Origin: Pedobacter westerhofensis
GTDB lineage: Bacteria; Bacteroidota; Bacteroidia; Sphingobacteriales; Sphingobacteriaceae
Reading direction: 5' to 3'
Assembly (NCBI RefSeq): GCF_900182595.1
Contig: NZ_FXTN01000005.1
Coordinates: forward strand, 62,001-126,000
DNA length: 64,000 nucleotides
Both the position numbers and the translations under genes were made by a program. The notes below the pieces were generated by a model. The model was not told where the DNA came from. It made no database searches and worked only from the letters and a program-made list of their open reading frames with translations. Position 1 is the first letter of the stretch. The number at the start of each line of letters is the position of its first letter. Positions 8,622-17,841 of this stretch are shown one piece after another.

Positions 8622-9538
8622 TTCATCTTTTTTCTCTTGATCAGGTAAGCCGACAGGATTCCTGAAAAGCCTTCGCTGATGTCTGCTTCAATCAAGTCTA
8701 TCTTATATTGCGCGCAGGTCACCGCAATCCCTTGCCGGTAAGCCTGATAAGCATGCAGATAAGTTTCTTTTACGGCAGCAGAACTGGCTTTGAGCTCTTC
8801 GCCTGTCTCCATATCAATAAACTGGTACGGGCGGTTTTCAAAATCAAAATTTATTTCCCTGCTGCGGTCACTGATACTGAAGATGATGACTTCGTGCTTA
8901 TTGAACTTCAGATGCTGCAGACCTGCAAAAAGCGCGGATTGTTGTTTGTCATCATTGTAAGAAGCAAGCAGGTCACTAAAGATGATAACCATAGAGCGCT
9001 TGTGGATAGACTCAGCCACCTGATGTAAAGACCGCTCAAGGTTGGTGCCCACATTAAGATGTGGTTTTGCCAGCACCTGCTCCAGCTGTGCAAACACGTA
9101 CTGCTGATGGGTAGTAGTTGACCTGGCAGGTGTATTCAACCATAATTCGTCCGTAAACAAACTCAGCCCGAATGCGTCCCGTTGTTTTTTGAGCAGGTAA
9201 ATCAGGGCCGCGGCCGACTGCACAGAAAAGGTAAGCTTATTATATTCCCCCTGCGGAAAAAACATAGATGATGAGGTGTCAATCACAAACTGGCAACGCA
9301 GGTTGGTCTCCTCCTCGTATCGCTTGGTATACAACTTTTCGGTTCTGCCAAATAGCTTCCAGTCGATATTCCTTACATTATCACCACTGTTATAAGCACG
9401 GTGTTCAGCAAATTCCACCGAGAATCCGTGAAAAGGGCTTTTGTGCAAACCAGTGATAAAGCCTTCTACCACAGACCTGGCCAATAAATCCAGGTTACTG
9501 TTCAACTGCTGCCCCGGCGGGGTTTCAAAAGGCTCCAT
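8618..9538 (-). CDS. DUF58 domain-containing protein
   Basis: A 306-residue cytoplasmic protein with the DUF58 signature EFAEHRAYNSGDNVRNIDWK and a von Willebrand A-like MIDAS pattern (FVIDTSSSM). In Bacteroidota such proteins are usually encoded with MoxR ATPases and Bat proteins, but here no MoxR or Bat gene is adjacent within the window. The exact function is unknown. The gene is divergent from the small membrane protein at 9588 with a very short shared spacer, and it converges with the Spy-like gene with overlapping stop codons. Confidence 0.9.
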   Translation of the reverse strand: MEPFETPPGQQLNSNLDLLARSVVEGFITGLHKSPFHGFSVEFAEHRAYNSGDNVRNIDWKLFGRTEKLYTKRYEEETNLRCQFVIDTSSSMFFPQGEYNKLTFSVQSAAALIYLLKKQRDAFGLSLFTDELWLNTPARSTTTHQQYVFAQLEQVLAKPHLNVGTNLERSLHQVAESIHKRSMVIIFSDLLASYNDDKQQSALFAGLQHLKFNKHEVIIFSISDRSREINFDFENRPYQFIDMETGEELKASSAAVKETYLHAYQAYRQGIAVTCAQYKIDLIEADISEGFSGILSAYLIKRKKMN

Positions 9539-9587
9539 ATTGTAAATTTAACAAAAGAAATATAACTTGTCCTATAAGCCTAAAGGA

Positions 9588-10043
9588 ATGACTTCAATTT
9601 CACCAGCATACCGCATCCTCATCAGGGGTATTGCGATCATTTATTTCATATTGTTTGTAACCGCACTGATCTCTTCAGGATATTTGCTAAAAGGGATACT
9701 TGGATTAAAGCCTGTACCTATGATCGGGCTGCTCAAATATCTGCTGTTGTGTGTCTTGTTTATCATCCTTGGATTAAATACGCTCAAAGTCTTTTCCTTA
9801 TCACCACAGTCCATCACCAGATTTTACCGCAGTACCACAAATTTCAAATGGTTATTTAGCATTGCTTTTGGAATATCAGTCCTCGCAAAGATGGGGATCT
9901 TTAACAGTGCCCTTCATCAACAGGCGGAAGTAACCGATATACAGATTGCGGTATTATTGCTGCTGGGGATTTTTTGTTTCCGGAGCGACCGTCTCCTTGC
10001 TAAAATTGTACCCTTCGCTGATCAGGAAGAATCATCAGAATAG
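9588..10043 (+). CDS. Small integral membrane protein of unknown function
   Basis: I do not recognise this family. About 151 residues with three or four hydrophobic segments (IIYFILFVTALISSGYLL; GLLKYLLLCVLFIILGLNT; WLFSIAFGISVLAK; AVLLLLGIFCF) and a short acidic tail. An in-frame TTG at 9567 would extend it by seven residues. It ends just before a bidirectional terminator shared with trxA. Confidence 0.65.
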   Translation: MTSISPAYRILIRGIAIIYFILFVTALISSGYLLKGILGLKPVPMIGLLKYLLLCVLFIILGLNTLKVFSLSPQSITRFYRSTTNFKWLFSIAFGISVLAKMGIFNSALHQQAEVTDIQIAVLLLLGIFCFRSDRLLAKIVPFADQEESSE

Positions 10044-10046
10044 ACA

Positions 10047-10079
10047 TAAAAAAGGCCAGTTCTGATGAACCGGCCCTTC
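10047..10079. terminator. Bidirectional Rho-independent terminator
   Basis: The stem GGCC-a-GTTC / GAAC-c-GGCC with loop TGAT is preceded by an A run on the plus strand, which gives a T run on the minus strand. It lies between the convergent membrane-protein gene and trxA. Confidence 0.75.
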
Positions 10080-10100
10080 CGCTCGTTATATTGTGTTTGA

Positions 10101-10418
10101 TTATAATTGCTTATCTAATTTTCCTGCTAAAATTGATTTAGGAACAGCACCAACTTGTTTGTCTACAACCTCACCGTTTTTAAAGAATAATAAAGCTGGA
10201 ATATTACGAATACCAAACTGAGTAGAGATCTGTGGGTTATTATCCACATTTACTTTTCCTACTATTGCTTTTCCTTCGTATTCTTTTGAAATTTCATCTA
10301 CTACTGGACCTACCATGCGACATGGACCACACCATTCTGCCCAAAAGTCTACTAAAACGGGTTTATCTGATTTCAACACAACTTCCTCGAAGTTGGCATC
10401 TGTGATTTCTAAAGCCAT
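10101..10418 (-). CDS. trxA: Thioredoxin
   Basis: A 105-residue classical thioredoxin, the cytosolic dithiol reductant. The active site is WCGPC with C30 and C33, followed by the cis-proline region [12 protein letters not shown]. No signal peptide, so it is cytoplasmic and a plausible electron donor for the BCP peroxidase at 4380. It follows dnaE by 74 bp but has its own -7 element (TATCTTTG on the minus strand, 10442-10449). Confidence 0.97.
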   Translation of the reverse strand: MALEITDANFEEVVLKSDKPVLVDFWAEWCGPCRMVGPVVDEISKEYEGKAIVGKVNVDNNPQISTQFGIRNIPALLFFKNGEVVDKQVGAVPKSILAGKLDKQL

Positions 10419-10441
10419 AATTTTGTTATAATTTATTTACG

Positions 10442-10449
10442 CAAAGATA
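10442..10449 (-). promoter_or_regulatory. -7 promoter element of trxA
   Basis: The minus strand reads TATCTTTG, an exact TAnnTTTG match, 23 bp before the trxA ATG. No -33 TTG was found at 17-23 bp. Confidence 0.45.
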
Positions 10450-10492
10450 TCATCAATTAGAGTGCCACCACGTATATAATGCCAAAATGACA

Positions 10493-13400
10493 CTAATTCA
10501 ACTTATAATTTACAACATGTAATTCCGTCAGGCTTTCAAGAAATTCATTATTCGGATTGATTTTCAGCGATTTAGAAGGAAGTTCCAATGAAATATTTTT
10601 CTCATGATCATAAACGGTAAAGTTTAATTTACAATTCTGCTGCTCGGTATTTGCCTGATTGTCCTCAATAATGGAATAGATCTGGGCAATAATCTCGTCG
10701 TTTATACGCTGTATGGGAATTTGAATGGTAATACACTTCGCAAATTTATCCCGCAGTTCAGATAGCAGCTCAATCGCTGTAATCTTAAACTCCCAGTCGC
10801 CCTCCTTACGGAAACGTTCTCCTACCTGTCCGCGGATCCGCAGGAAATATCCATCAGTCATAAACTGCTTAAACTTCACAAAATCGTCTCCGAATAAGGC
10901 CAGTTCACAGCTGTCATTGTAATCCTCAAAAACAATGGTACCAAAAGGCTTCCCTGTTTTGGTCATCCTTTGCGCAGAAACCACCACCAGGCCGCCAACC
11001 ACCAGTTCCCTGTTTTTCAAAGAGGCAAACTCCGCCAGCACTTCTTCATTGGTATCGCCCATCCTGATTTTATTTACGAGCGACAGGTGCCGTACAGAGT
11101 GCTGGCAGAATTCTTTCAGTTCCAGCTTATAATTATCCAGCGGGTGACCGCTCAGGAAGATCCCTATCGCATCTTTCTCATACTTTAACCGGTCGATGAG
11201 GCTCCATTCATTAGCCACAGGCAGGGTAGGCTCATTGATCATATCAGCCACCGTACCACCAAATAACGACGATTGAGAGGTAGATTCACTATTCTGGAAA
11301 TCATTGGAGAATTTGATCAGCTTCTCGATACCATTCATTTTATCATTGATCGGTACAAAGAAATACTGCGCACGGTGGTAGCCAAAACTATCAAAAGCAC
11401 CACTATAAACAAAGCTTTCATATGCTTTCTTGTTTACCGTCCTGGTGTTGGAGCGCTTGGCAAAGTCGTACACACTCACATATTTCCCTGCTTTGGTCCT
11501 TTCTTCAATGATACTCTCTACCGCTTTCTCCCCTACTCCCTTTATCCCTGACAGGCCAAAGCGGACTTCCCCGTTTACATTTACGGAGAACTTAAGAATA
11601 GACTCGTTAACATCCGGGCCAAGTACCTGAACGCCCATCTGTTTACACTCTTCCATAAAGAAAGCCACCTGTTTGATATCGCTCATATTATTGGTCAAAA
11701 CCGCAGCCATATATTCTGCAGGATAATGTGCCTTTAAATAAGCGGTCTGGTAGGCAATCCAGGCATAACAGGTAGAGTGTGATTTATTAAACGCATAGGA
11801 TGCGAAGGCTTCCCAGTCTTTCCAGATCTTTTCCAGCGTAGCCGGCAAATGCCCCTTTTCTGCAGCTTGGGCTACAAACTTAGGTTTCATCTTATCCAGT
11901 ACATCTTTCTGCTTTTTACCCATCGCCTTTCTCAGTACATCGGCCTCACCTTTTGTAAATCCGGCAAGCTTCTGAGACAGCAGCATCACCTGCTCCTGGT
12001 AAACTGTAATTCCGTATGTTTCTTTCAGATACTCTTCGCAGGCATCCAAATCATATTTAATCTCTTCTTCTCCATTTTTCCGGCGCACAAAACTTGGGAT
12101 GTATTCCAGCGGGCCAGGTCGGTACAGTGCGTTCATCGCGATCAGGTCTCCGAAAACCGTTGGTTTTAACTCCTTCATATATTTCTGCATCCCGGTACTC
12201 TCGTACTGGAAGATCCCTATCGTTTCGCCCCGCTGGAAAAGTTCATAGGTTTTTACATCGTCGATAGGAAATTCATCCGGATCCAGCTGGATCCCTGTCC
12301 GCATTCTCACCAGTTTAACCGTATCCTTGATCAGGGTAAGCGTTTTCAGCCCAAGGAAGTCCATCTTAAGCAAACCAGCGCTCTCTACTACAGAGTTATC
12401 GAACTGGGTCACATACAGATCCGAATCCTTGGCCATCGCCACTGGCACATAATTGGTGATGTCGTCTGGCGTGATGATTACACCACAGGCGTGAATTCCG
12501 GTATTACGCAGAGAGCCCTCAAGGATTCTTGCCTGCTGAATAGTTTCTGCACTCAGTGTCTTGGATTCGGCAATGTCCTTTAATTCCACCACCTTCTCAT
12601 ACTCATCGGCACGCAGCACCCCTTTCAGCGCTTTTTCATCCAGGTTAAAGATCTTCGCCAGCTTGAGGTTAGGGATCAGCTTTGCAATTTTGTCAGCCTC
12701 AAAAAGCGGCAGGTCAAGCACCCTGGCCGTATCTTTAACTGAAGACTTGGCGGCCATGGTACCGTAGGTAATGATCTGCGCTACCTGGTTTGCACCGTAT
12801 TTGGTAATTACATAGTTCATTACGCGGCCCCGGCCCTCATCATCAAAGTCGATATCGATATCAGGCATGGAGACACGGTCAGGATTGAGGAAACGCTCAA
12901 ACAGAAGGTCGTACTTTATCGGGTCGATATTGGTAATCCACAGGCAGTACGCAACTACAGAGCCCGCCGCAGAACCACGTCCCGGCCCTACAGAAACATC
13001 AAGGTTCCTGGCTTCCCTGATAAAATCCTGTACGATCAAAAAGTATCCCGGATATCCGGTTTTCTCGATCGTCTGCAGTTCAAAGTCCAGGCGTTCCTCT
13101 ATTTCAGGGGTAATTTCCCCGTATCTTTTTTTCGCACCTACATAGGTAAGATGGCGTAAAAATTTATTTTCCCCTCTTTTGCCGCCGTCTTCCTCATCCT
13201 CTGTCACCAGAAATTCTGCAGGAATATCAAATTTGGGCAGCAGCACTTCCCGCGCCAGTTTATAGATTTCGATTTTATCTACTACTTCCTGGATATTTAA
13301 TATGGCCTCCGGAAGATCGGCAAACAGCGCTTTCATCTCCTCACCGGATTTGAAATAGTATTCCTGGTTGGGCAAGCCGTAACGGTATCCCCTTCCCCTT

Positions 13401-14926
13401 CCGATCGGGGTGGCCTGTTTTTCTGCATCCTTTACACACAATAAAATATCATGTGCGTTTGCGTCCTTTTTGTTGATATAATACGTGTTATTGGTTGCCA
13501 CGAGTTTAACCTCGTGTTTCCTGGCCAGGGCAACTAGCGTTTTGTTCACCACATTCTCGTCGTCCTGATTATGCCGCATGATCTCCATATAGAAATCGTC
13601 GGCAAACTGCGCTTTCCACCAGAGCAGTGCTTCTTCAGCCTGATTTTCGCCCATATTCAGCAGCTTGCTGGAGATTTCTCCGTACAGATTACCTGAAAGT
13701 ACAATGATATCCTCTTTGTACTGCTCAATTACAGCCCTGTCTATCCTGGGAACATAATAAAATCCTTTGGTATAGGCAATTGAAGACATCTTGGCAAGAT
13801 GATGATAGCCTCTTTTGTTTTTGGCCAGCAGCACAATCTGGTAGCCGTTATCTTTTCTTGATTTGTCAAGATGATTATCACATACAAAGAATTCGCAGCC
13901 AACAATCGGCGTGAGTATCTTTTCTGGTGCCACCTCTCCCTGTTCTTCAGCCGCTTTGTTCCGGGCCTCTACACCTTTGTTATGGTTCAGCACCTGGTTT
14001 ACAAAGTGAAAGGCGCCCATCATATTGGCATGGTCTGTCATCGCTACAGCAGGCATTTTATCAGCCGCTGCCGCTGCAATCAGTCCCGGAATATTAATAG
14101 TAGACTGTAGTACAGAAAACTGTGTATGGTTATGCAGGTGCACAAATGTGGCCTGTTTAAGTTCTTCTTTGTTATCTTTAAGTTCCTGTCTGGAGATACC
14201 GGACCCCTCTGCTTTTTCCTGTCTCTTTCTGATCTCGTCAGAAGCAGCCTTAAGGTTAAAATGCTTTAGTCCTGCACCTTGTATAACGGCAGGATTATGG
14301 GTTTTGAATTCACGGAAGTAATCCTGGTCCTGCTGCAGCTGCTGGGGGCTGAAAACCTCCATTTTTACCAGCTGCAGGAAACACCTTGTTGTAGCTTCAA
14401 CATCGGCTGTTGCGTTGTGTGCTTCAGCAAATGGCACACCAAACAGGTAACTGTGCAGTTCGGTCAGCGTAGGCAGTTTAAACCTGCCGCCACGTCCTCC
14501 CGGAATCTTTAGCAAGTCGGCCGTTACCTCGGTACAGGTATCCAGTACCGGCATCTGTGCCATTGGGCTGTCTACTCCCATCCTGTAGAATTCCGAGCCC
14601 ATGATATTGACATCAAAGCCAATATTCTGCCCTACAACAAATTTGGATCTGGAAAGGGCAATATTAAATTTCTCTAATACTTCGGCCAGCTCAATCCCCT
14701 GCTCCATGGCCAGCTCAGTAGAAATACCGTGTATCCTTTCTGCATCATAAGGGATGTTGAAACCATCGGGCTTAACCAGATAATCCTGATGCTCTACCAG
14801 GTTACCCATTTCATCATGCAGCTGCCAGGCAATCTGGATACACCGCGGCCAATTGTTCGTATCACTGACCGGTGCATTATAATTGGCAGGTAAACCTGTG
14901 GTTTCGGTATCAAAAATTAAATACAT
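10493..14926 (-). CDS. dnaE: DNA polymerase III alpha subunit with fused N-terminal exonuclease
   Basis: A 1477-residue replicative polymerase, about 300 residues longer than E. coli DnaE because a DEDD-type 3'-5' exonuclease is fused to its N-terminus (about 1-190, starting YLIFDTETTGLP with D6 and E8). Then come a PHP domain (FVHLHNHTQFSVLQS), the C-family palm with catalytic aspartates in PDIDIDFDDEGR (about residue 687), fingers, a tandem HhH region and an OB fold. No intein or frameshift was seen. It may therefore carry proofreading in cis. A minus-strand -7-like TAAATTTG at 15065-15072 is a possible promoter; trxA lies downstream. Confidence 0.96.
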   Translation of the reverse strand: MYLIFDTETTGLPANYNAPVSDTNNWPRCIQIAWQLHDEMGNLVEHQDYLVKPDGFNIPYDAERIHGISTELAMEQGIELAEVLEKFNIALSRSKFVVGQNIGFDVNIMGSEFYRMGVDSPMAQMPVLDTCTEVTADLLKIPGGRGGRFKLPTLTELHSYLFGVPFAEAHNATADVEATTRCFLQLVKMEVFSPQQLQQDQDYFREFKTHNPAVIQGAGLKHFNLKAASDEIRKRQEKAEGSGISRQELKDNKEELKQATFVHLHNHTQFSVLQSTINIPGLIAAAAADKMPAVAMTDHANMMGAFHFVNQVLNHNKGVEARNKAAEEQGEVAPEKILTPIVGCEFFVCDNHLDKSRKDNGYQIVLLAKNKRGYHHLAKMSSIAYTKGFYYVPRIDRAVIEQYKEDIIVLSGNLYGEISSKLLNMGENQAEEALLWWKAQFADDFYMEIMRHNQDDENVVNKTLVALARKHEVKLVATNNTYYINKKDANAHDILLCVKDAEKQATPIGRGRGYRYGLPNQEYYFKSGEEMKALFADLPEAILNIQEVVDKIEIYKLAREVLLPKFDIPAEFLVTEDEEDGGKRGENKFLRHLTYVGAKKRYGEITPEIEERLDFELQTIEKTGYPGYFLIVQDFIREARNLDVSVGPGRGSAAGSVVAYCLWITNIDPIKYDLLFERFLNPDRVSMPDIDIDFDDEGRGRVMNYVITKYGANQVAQIITYGTMAAKSSVKDTARVLDLPLFEADKIAKLIPNLKLAKIFNLDEKALKGVLRADEYEKVVELKDIAESKTLSAETIQQARILEGSLRNTGIHACGVIITPDDITNYVPVAMAKDSDLYVTQFDNSVVESAGLLKMDFLGLKTLTLIKDTVKLVRMRTGIQLDPDEFPIDDVKTYELFQRGETIGIFQYESTGMQKYMKELKPTVFGDLIAMNALYRPGPLEYIPSFVRRKNGEEEIKYDLDACEEYLKETYGITVYQEQVMLLSQKLAGFTKGEADVLRKAMGKKQKDVLDKMKPKFVAQAAEKGHLPATLEKIWKDWEAFASYAFNKSHSTCYAWIAYQTAYLKAHYPAEYMAAVLTNNMSDIKQVAFFMEECKQMGVQVLGPDVNESILKFSVNVNGEVRFGLSGIKGVGEKAVESIIEERTKAGKYVSVYDFAKRSNTRTVNKKAYESFVYSGAFDSFGYHRAQYFFVPINDKMNGIEKLIKFSNDFQNSESTSQSSLFGGTVADMINEPTLPVANEWSLIDRLKYEKDAIGIFLSGHPLDNYKLELKEFCQHSVRHLSLVNKIRMGDTNEEVLAEFASLKNRELVVGGLVVVSAQRMTKTGKPFGTIVFEDYNDSCELALFGDDFVKFKQFMTDGYFLRIRGQVGERFRKEGDWEFKITAIELLSELRDKFAKCITIQIPIQRINDEIIAQIYSIIEDNQANTEQQNCKLNFTVYDHEKNISLELPSKSLKINPNNEFLESLTELHVVNYKLN

Positions 14927-15082
14927 AGAAAGGTAATTAGAATCGCCATTGCTTAGGCCTTAGAATCCCGGTGCCCAAACAATCTGATCTGTAAAATTAC
15001 GCTTTTTTGAATGCCTTTGGTAGAAGAAATTTTAAAATGACAATGTTGAAATCAGGCAGAAACTCAAATTTAAGACAAGGCC

Positions 15083-15565
15083 CTAAGTATGAGCATGTCC
15101 CTTCTGAATCATTGGACGATGCCCCTGTGACGCAAGTTTGCCGGTATCATAACCTTTGGCATGGCATCTTTCAATGATCTCCTGCAGCAAGTCTGCAGGC
15201 AATTCAGGCTTGCGGGCCATGATAAAAAGAAATTTATGTTTCGGGTGCCCTACAACTACGTAAGAATAATCTTCGGCAAGTTCAATAATCCAGTAATCAA
15301 CCTTTACGGGCCATACAAACTGCGCTTTCAATTCGGCATTATTGCTGCCCCTCACCACATAAAGTTTAGACCTGATGTATTTTGGTTCATCTTCTCCTGC
15401 CAGTTTGTAGGTGCTGAACACGGCATAATAACCATCAGGATGAATCACATATGTCTCGGTAGTTTCACGCCATTTTTTATCCATAAAAGTTGGTATGGAA
15501 TATAGTGAGTACCATTTCCCTGCATAGGACATTATATCAACTTTTTCTACAGGTGTATTATCCAT
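15083..15565 (-). CDS. Lipocalin family protein (Blc-like, cytoplasmic form)
   Basis: A 160-residue lipocalin. The family motif GKWYSLYSIPTF is at about residues 16-27, and the later strand region has YSYVVVGHPKHKFLFIMAR, as in bacterial Blc. The C-terminus includes an AKGYDTGKL motif. Unlike E. coli Blc it has no signal peptide or lipobox, so it should stay in the cytoplasm unless the start is further upstream. The ligand is unknown; relatives bind fatty acids or lysophospholipids. It is divergent from mdh and has its own promoter at 15598-15629. Confidence 0.85.
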   Translation of the reverse strand: MDNTPVEKVDIMSYAGKWYSLYSIPTFMDKKWRETTETYVIHPDGYYAVFSTYKLAGEDEPKYIRSKLYVVRGSNNAELKAQFVWPVKVDYWIIELAEDYSYVVVGHPKHKFLFIMARKPELPADLLQEIIERCHAKGYDTGKLASQGHRPMIQKGHAHT

Positions 15566-15597
15566 TATTGCTGTGTTCTTATTGAATTGGCGTTAAG

Positions 15598-15629
15598 CAA
15601 ATGTAAATTCTTTCTCATAAAACCCGCAA
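15598..15629 (-). promoter_or_regulatory. Promoter of the lipocalin gene
   Basis: On the minus strand, -33 TTG (15627-15629) and -7 TACATTTG (15598-15605, exact TAnnTTTG) are separated by 21 bp. The leader to the ATG at 15565 would be about 25 nt. Confidence 0.55.
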
Positions 15630-15683
15630 TAGAAGATAAAGTTTTAAAAAGCATTTTTTTAAAGCTGTCTTAAATTTCATAAC

Positions 15684-15712
15684 TTGGTGCAGGAGATCAT
15701 GTCCTGATTTTG
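15684..15712 (+). promoter_or_regulatory. Candidate promoter of mdh
   Basis: TTG at 15684-15686 and TGATTTTG at 15705-15712 (one mismatch to TAnnTTTG) are 18 bp apart. The leader to the ATG at 15758 contains a perfect dyad. Confidence 0.4.
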
Positions 15713-15726
15713 TGATAAAATCATCG

Positions 15727-15742
15727 AACAGGCTGGCCTGTT
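15727..15742. promoter_or_regulatory. Perfect dyad AACAGGC-TG-GCCTGTT before mdh
   Basis: A 7-bp perfect inverted repeat with a 2-bp centre lies 15 bp upstream of the mdh start and downstream of the candidate promoter. It could be an operator, because the loop is too short for a stable RNA hairpin in its full form. Function is not known. Confidence 0.35.
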
Positions 15743-15757
15743 ATTAAACAAATAGGT

Positions 15758-16696
15758 ATGAAGATAACAGTTGTAGGCGCTGGGGCAGTAGGTGCTACCT
15801 GCGCGGATAATATTGCCAGAAAAGAATTGGCTGAAGAGCTGGTTTTGCTGGATATCAAAGAAGGATTTGCAGAAGGCAAGGCCATTGATATGATGCAGAC
15901 CTCCGCGCTGCTCGGCTTTAATACCAAAATCAAAGGGGTAACCAACGATTACAGCAAAACTGCAGGTTCTGCGGTGGCGGTAATCACCTCCGGCCTTCCC
16001 CGCAAGCCTGGGATGACCCGCGAAGAACTCATCGGCATCAATGCCGGAATTGTAAAGGGCGTAGCTGAAAACATCCTGAAGTTCTCTCCTGATGCGATAC
16101 TGATCATTGTGAGCAACCCTATGGATACCATGACATACCTGTCGCTGAAAACACTGGGGCTGCCCAAAAACAGGATCATTGGAATGGGCGGAACACTGGA
16201 CAGCGCAAGGTTTAAATATTACCTCAGCGTTGCCATGAATTGTAATGCAAATGACCTCCAGGGCTTTGTAATTGGCGGGCATGGCGATACTACAATGATT
16301 CCATTAACCCGTTACGCTACCTATCAGAGCTTAAACGTAACAGACCTTCTTGCAGAGGAGATACTGGCCAAGGTTGCTGCAGATACCATGATTGGCGGTG
16401 CCACTTTAACCGGTTTGCTGGGAACATCGGCCTGGTATGCTCCCGGTGCAGCAGTATGTGCACTGGTAGAAAGCATCGTACGAGATGAAAAAAAACTATT
16501 TACCTGCAGTGTCTCGCTGGAGGGCGAATATCATCAAAACGATATTTGCCTGGGCGTACCCGTTATCGTTGGCCGGACAGGCTGGGAAAAAGTGATCGAC
16601 TATAATTTGACCGATGATGAGCAGGCTACTTTTAACAAAAGTGCGGATGCCGTTAGAAGTATGAATACTGTACTTAAAGAAATGAACCTGATTTAA
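15758..16696 (+). CDS. mdh: Malate dehydrogenase (NAD-dependent, LDH-like type)
   Basis: A 312-residue TCA-cycle enzyme interconverting malate and oxaloacetate. The Rossmann glycine motif GAGAVGATCA is followed by D32, which selects NAD. The substrate-binding loop is LPRKPGMTREEL with Arg at 82, the residue that marks malate rather than lactate specificity; the catalytic His is H175 in GGHGDTTM. Its stop codon overlaps the ATG of the next gene (TAATG), implying translational coupling to the small aspartyl protease. Confidence 0.96.
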   Translation: MKITVVGAGAVGATCADNIARKELAEELVLLDIKEGFAEGKAIDMMQTSALLGFNTKIKGVTNDYSKTAGSAVAVITSGLPRKPGMTREELIGINAGIVKGVAENILKFSPDAILIIVSNPMDTMTYLSLKTLGLPKNRIIGMGGTLDSARFKYYLSVAMNCNANDLQGFVIGGHGDTTMIPLTRYATYQSLNVTDLLAEEILAKVAADTMIGGATLTGLLGTSAWYAPGAAVCALVESIVRDEKKLFTCSVSLEGEYHQNDICLGVPVIVGRTGWEKVIDYNLTDDEQATFNKSADAVRSMNTVLKEMNLI

Positions 16697-17127
16697 TGCG
16701 CACAATTGCCGTTCCGCTTACCCTGATCAACCTGAATGACGACGGTTTCCACCTTTTGGTGGAAATTGCTGTTTTTGGCAGTAAACACTTCGCAGTAATT
16801 GATACGGGGGCTTCAAGATCTGTCTTCGACAAAACTTTTATTGAAGCAAACAGTACAGAAATTACTACTGCAGCGGATTCAAATGCGACTACGCTGTTTA
16901 CCACCTCTGCAACTATCCAAACTGTTATCCCTAAACTAAAAATGGGAAAATTAACGATCAAAAACTATCCCGCAGTAGCCCTTGACCTCGAAACCGTAAA
17001 CGAGGCCTACGCATTGCTCGGACACCCCCGCGTGATCGCAATTATTGGAAGTGATATCTTCTACAGCTATCACGCAAAAATCAATTATAAAAAACTGAAG
17101 ATTTACTTCTCCCAAAAAAAACGATAG
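16696..17127 (+). CDS. Retropepsin-like aspartyl protease family protein
   Basis: A 143-residue single-domain protein with the aspartyl protease signature AVIDTGAS (D36) and a later hydrophobic-hydrophobic-Gly pattern IAIIGSDIF. Single-domain members work as homodimers. There is no signal peptide, so the protein is probably cytoplasmic. The substrate is unknown. It overlaps mdh by one base, and the response regulator follows 29 bp later. Confidence 0.82.
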   Translation: MRTIAVPLTLINLNDDGFHLLVEIAVFGSKHFAVIDTGASRSVFDKTFIEANSTEITTAADSNATTLFTTSATIQTVIPKLKMGKLTIKNYPAVALDLETVNEAYALLGHPRVIAIIGSDIFYSYHAKINYKKLKIYFSQKKR

Positions 17128-17156
17128 CCTTCAGGGCAGTATATACTATTAAATTT

Positions 17157-17837
17157 ATGAAGATTCTCCTGGTCGAAGATGAGCCCAATGTTGTATCTGT
17201 TTTAAAAAGAGGATTGACCCATGAAGAATTTGAACTCAGTGTAGCCCCGGACGGCTTTGTTGCACTGGAAATGATCGCTGCGCACACCTTTTCCCTGATC
17301 ATACTGGACATCATGCTCCCGGGAATCAATGGGCTCGATCTCTGCAAACAAATCAAAAAAAATCACCCGCAGATCCCCGTAATCATGCTTACTGCACTCG
17401 GCAGTACCGAGAATATTGTAAATGGCCTGGATAACGGGGCAGACGACTACATTGTAAAACCTTTTAAAATTGCCGAACTCAATGCCAGGATACGCACCCT
17501 CTTAAGGCGGTATGCGGGCATTCAGCAGGCAGAAGAGGTAATTACAATTGGAAACCTGGAAATAAACCTCTCTGCTAAAGCAGTAACGCGGGGAGCACAG
17601 GAAATTACACTTACCGCAACCGAATACCGCTTGCTGCAGTTTCTCGCCAGAAACAAAAACAGGACTTTGTCCAGGGTAGATATCCTTGAAAACGTCTGGG
17701 ATATTGATTTTAATATGGGAACAAACGTTGTTGATGTTTATGTAAATTACCTGAGAAAGAAAATAGACAAAGGCTTTGATACCAATCTGATCCATACAGT
17801 GGTTGGACTGGGATATATGCTTAAGGAAAAATCATAA
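17157..17837 (+). CDS. OmpR/PhoB-family response regulator
   Basis: A 226-residue two-domain regulator. The receiver domain has acidic residues E7, D8, phosphoacceptor D51 (LIILDIMLPG), T79 and K101 (DYIVKP). The C-terminal winged-helix DNA-binding domain (about 128-224) includes LTATEYRLLQFLARN and VVDVYVNYLRKKID. Proteins of this family usually bind direct repeats spaced by about 10-11 bp. The cognate kinase starts 5 bp downstream. Its targets are unknown; 11-bp repeats lie upstream of the next gene (19405-19446) and upstream of both TonB receptors. Confidence 0.95.
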   Translation: MKILLVEDEPNVVSVLKRGLTHEEFELSVAPDGFVALEMIAAHTFSLIILDIMLPGINGLDLCKQIKKNHPQIPVIMLTALGSTENIVNGLDNGADDYIVKPFKIAELNARIRTLLRRYAGIQQAEEVITIGNLEINLSAKAVTRGAQEITLTATEYRLLQFLARNKNRTLSRVDILENVWDIDFNMGTNVVDVYVNYLRKKIDKGFDTNLIHTVVGLGYMLKEKS

Positions 17838-17841
17838 ATTA

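Noticed and set aside
15677..16282. Long open frame antisense to mdh (201 codons)
   Set aside because: It lies opposite a clear malate dehydrogenase and has no recognisable domain; it is an opposite-strand shadow of a conserved gene.
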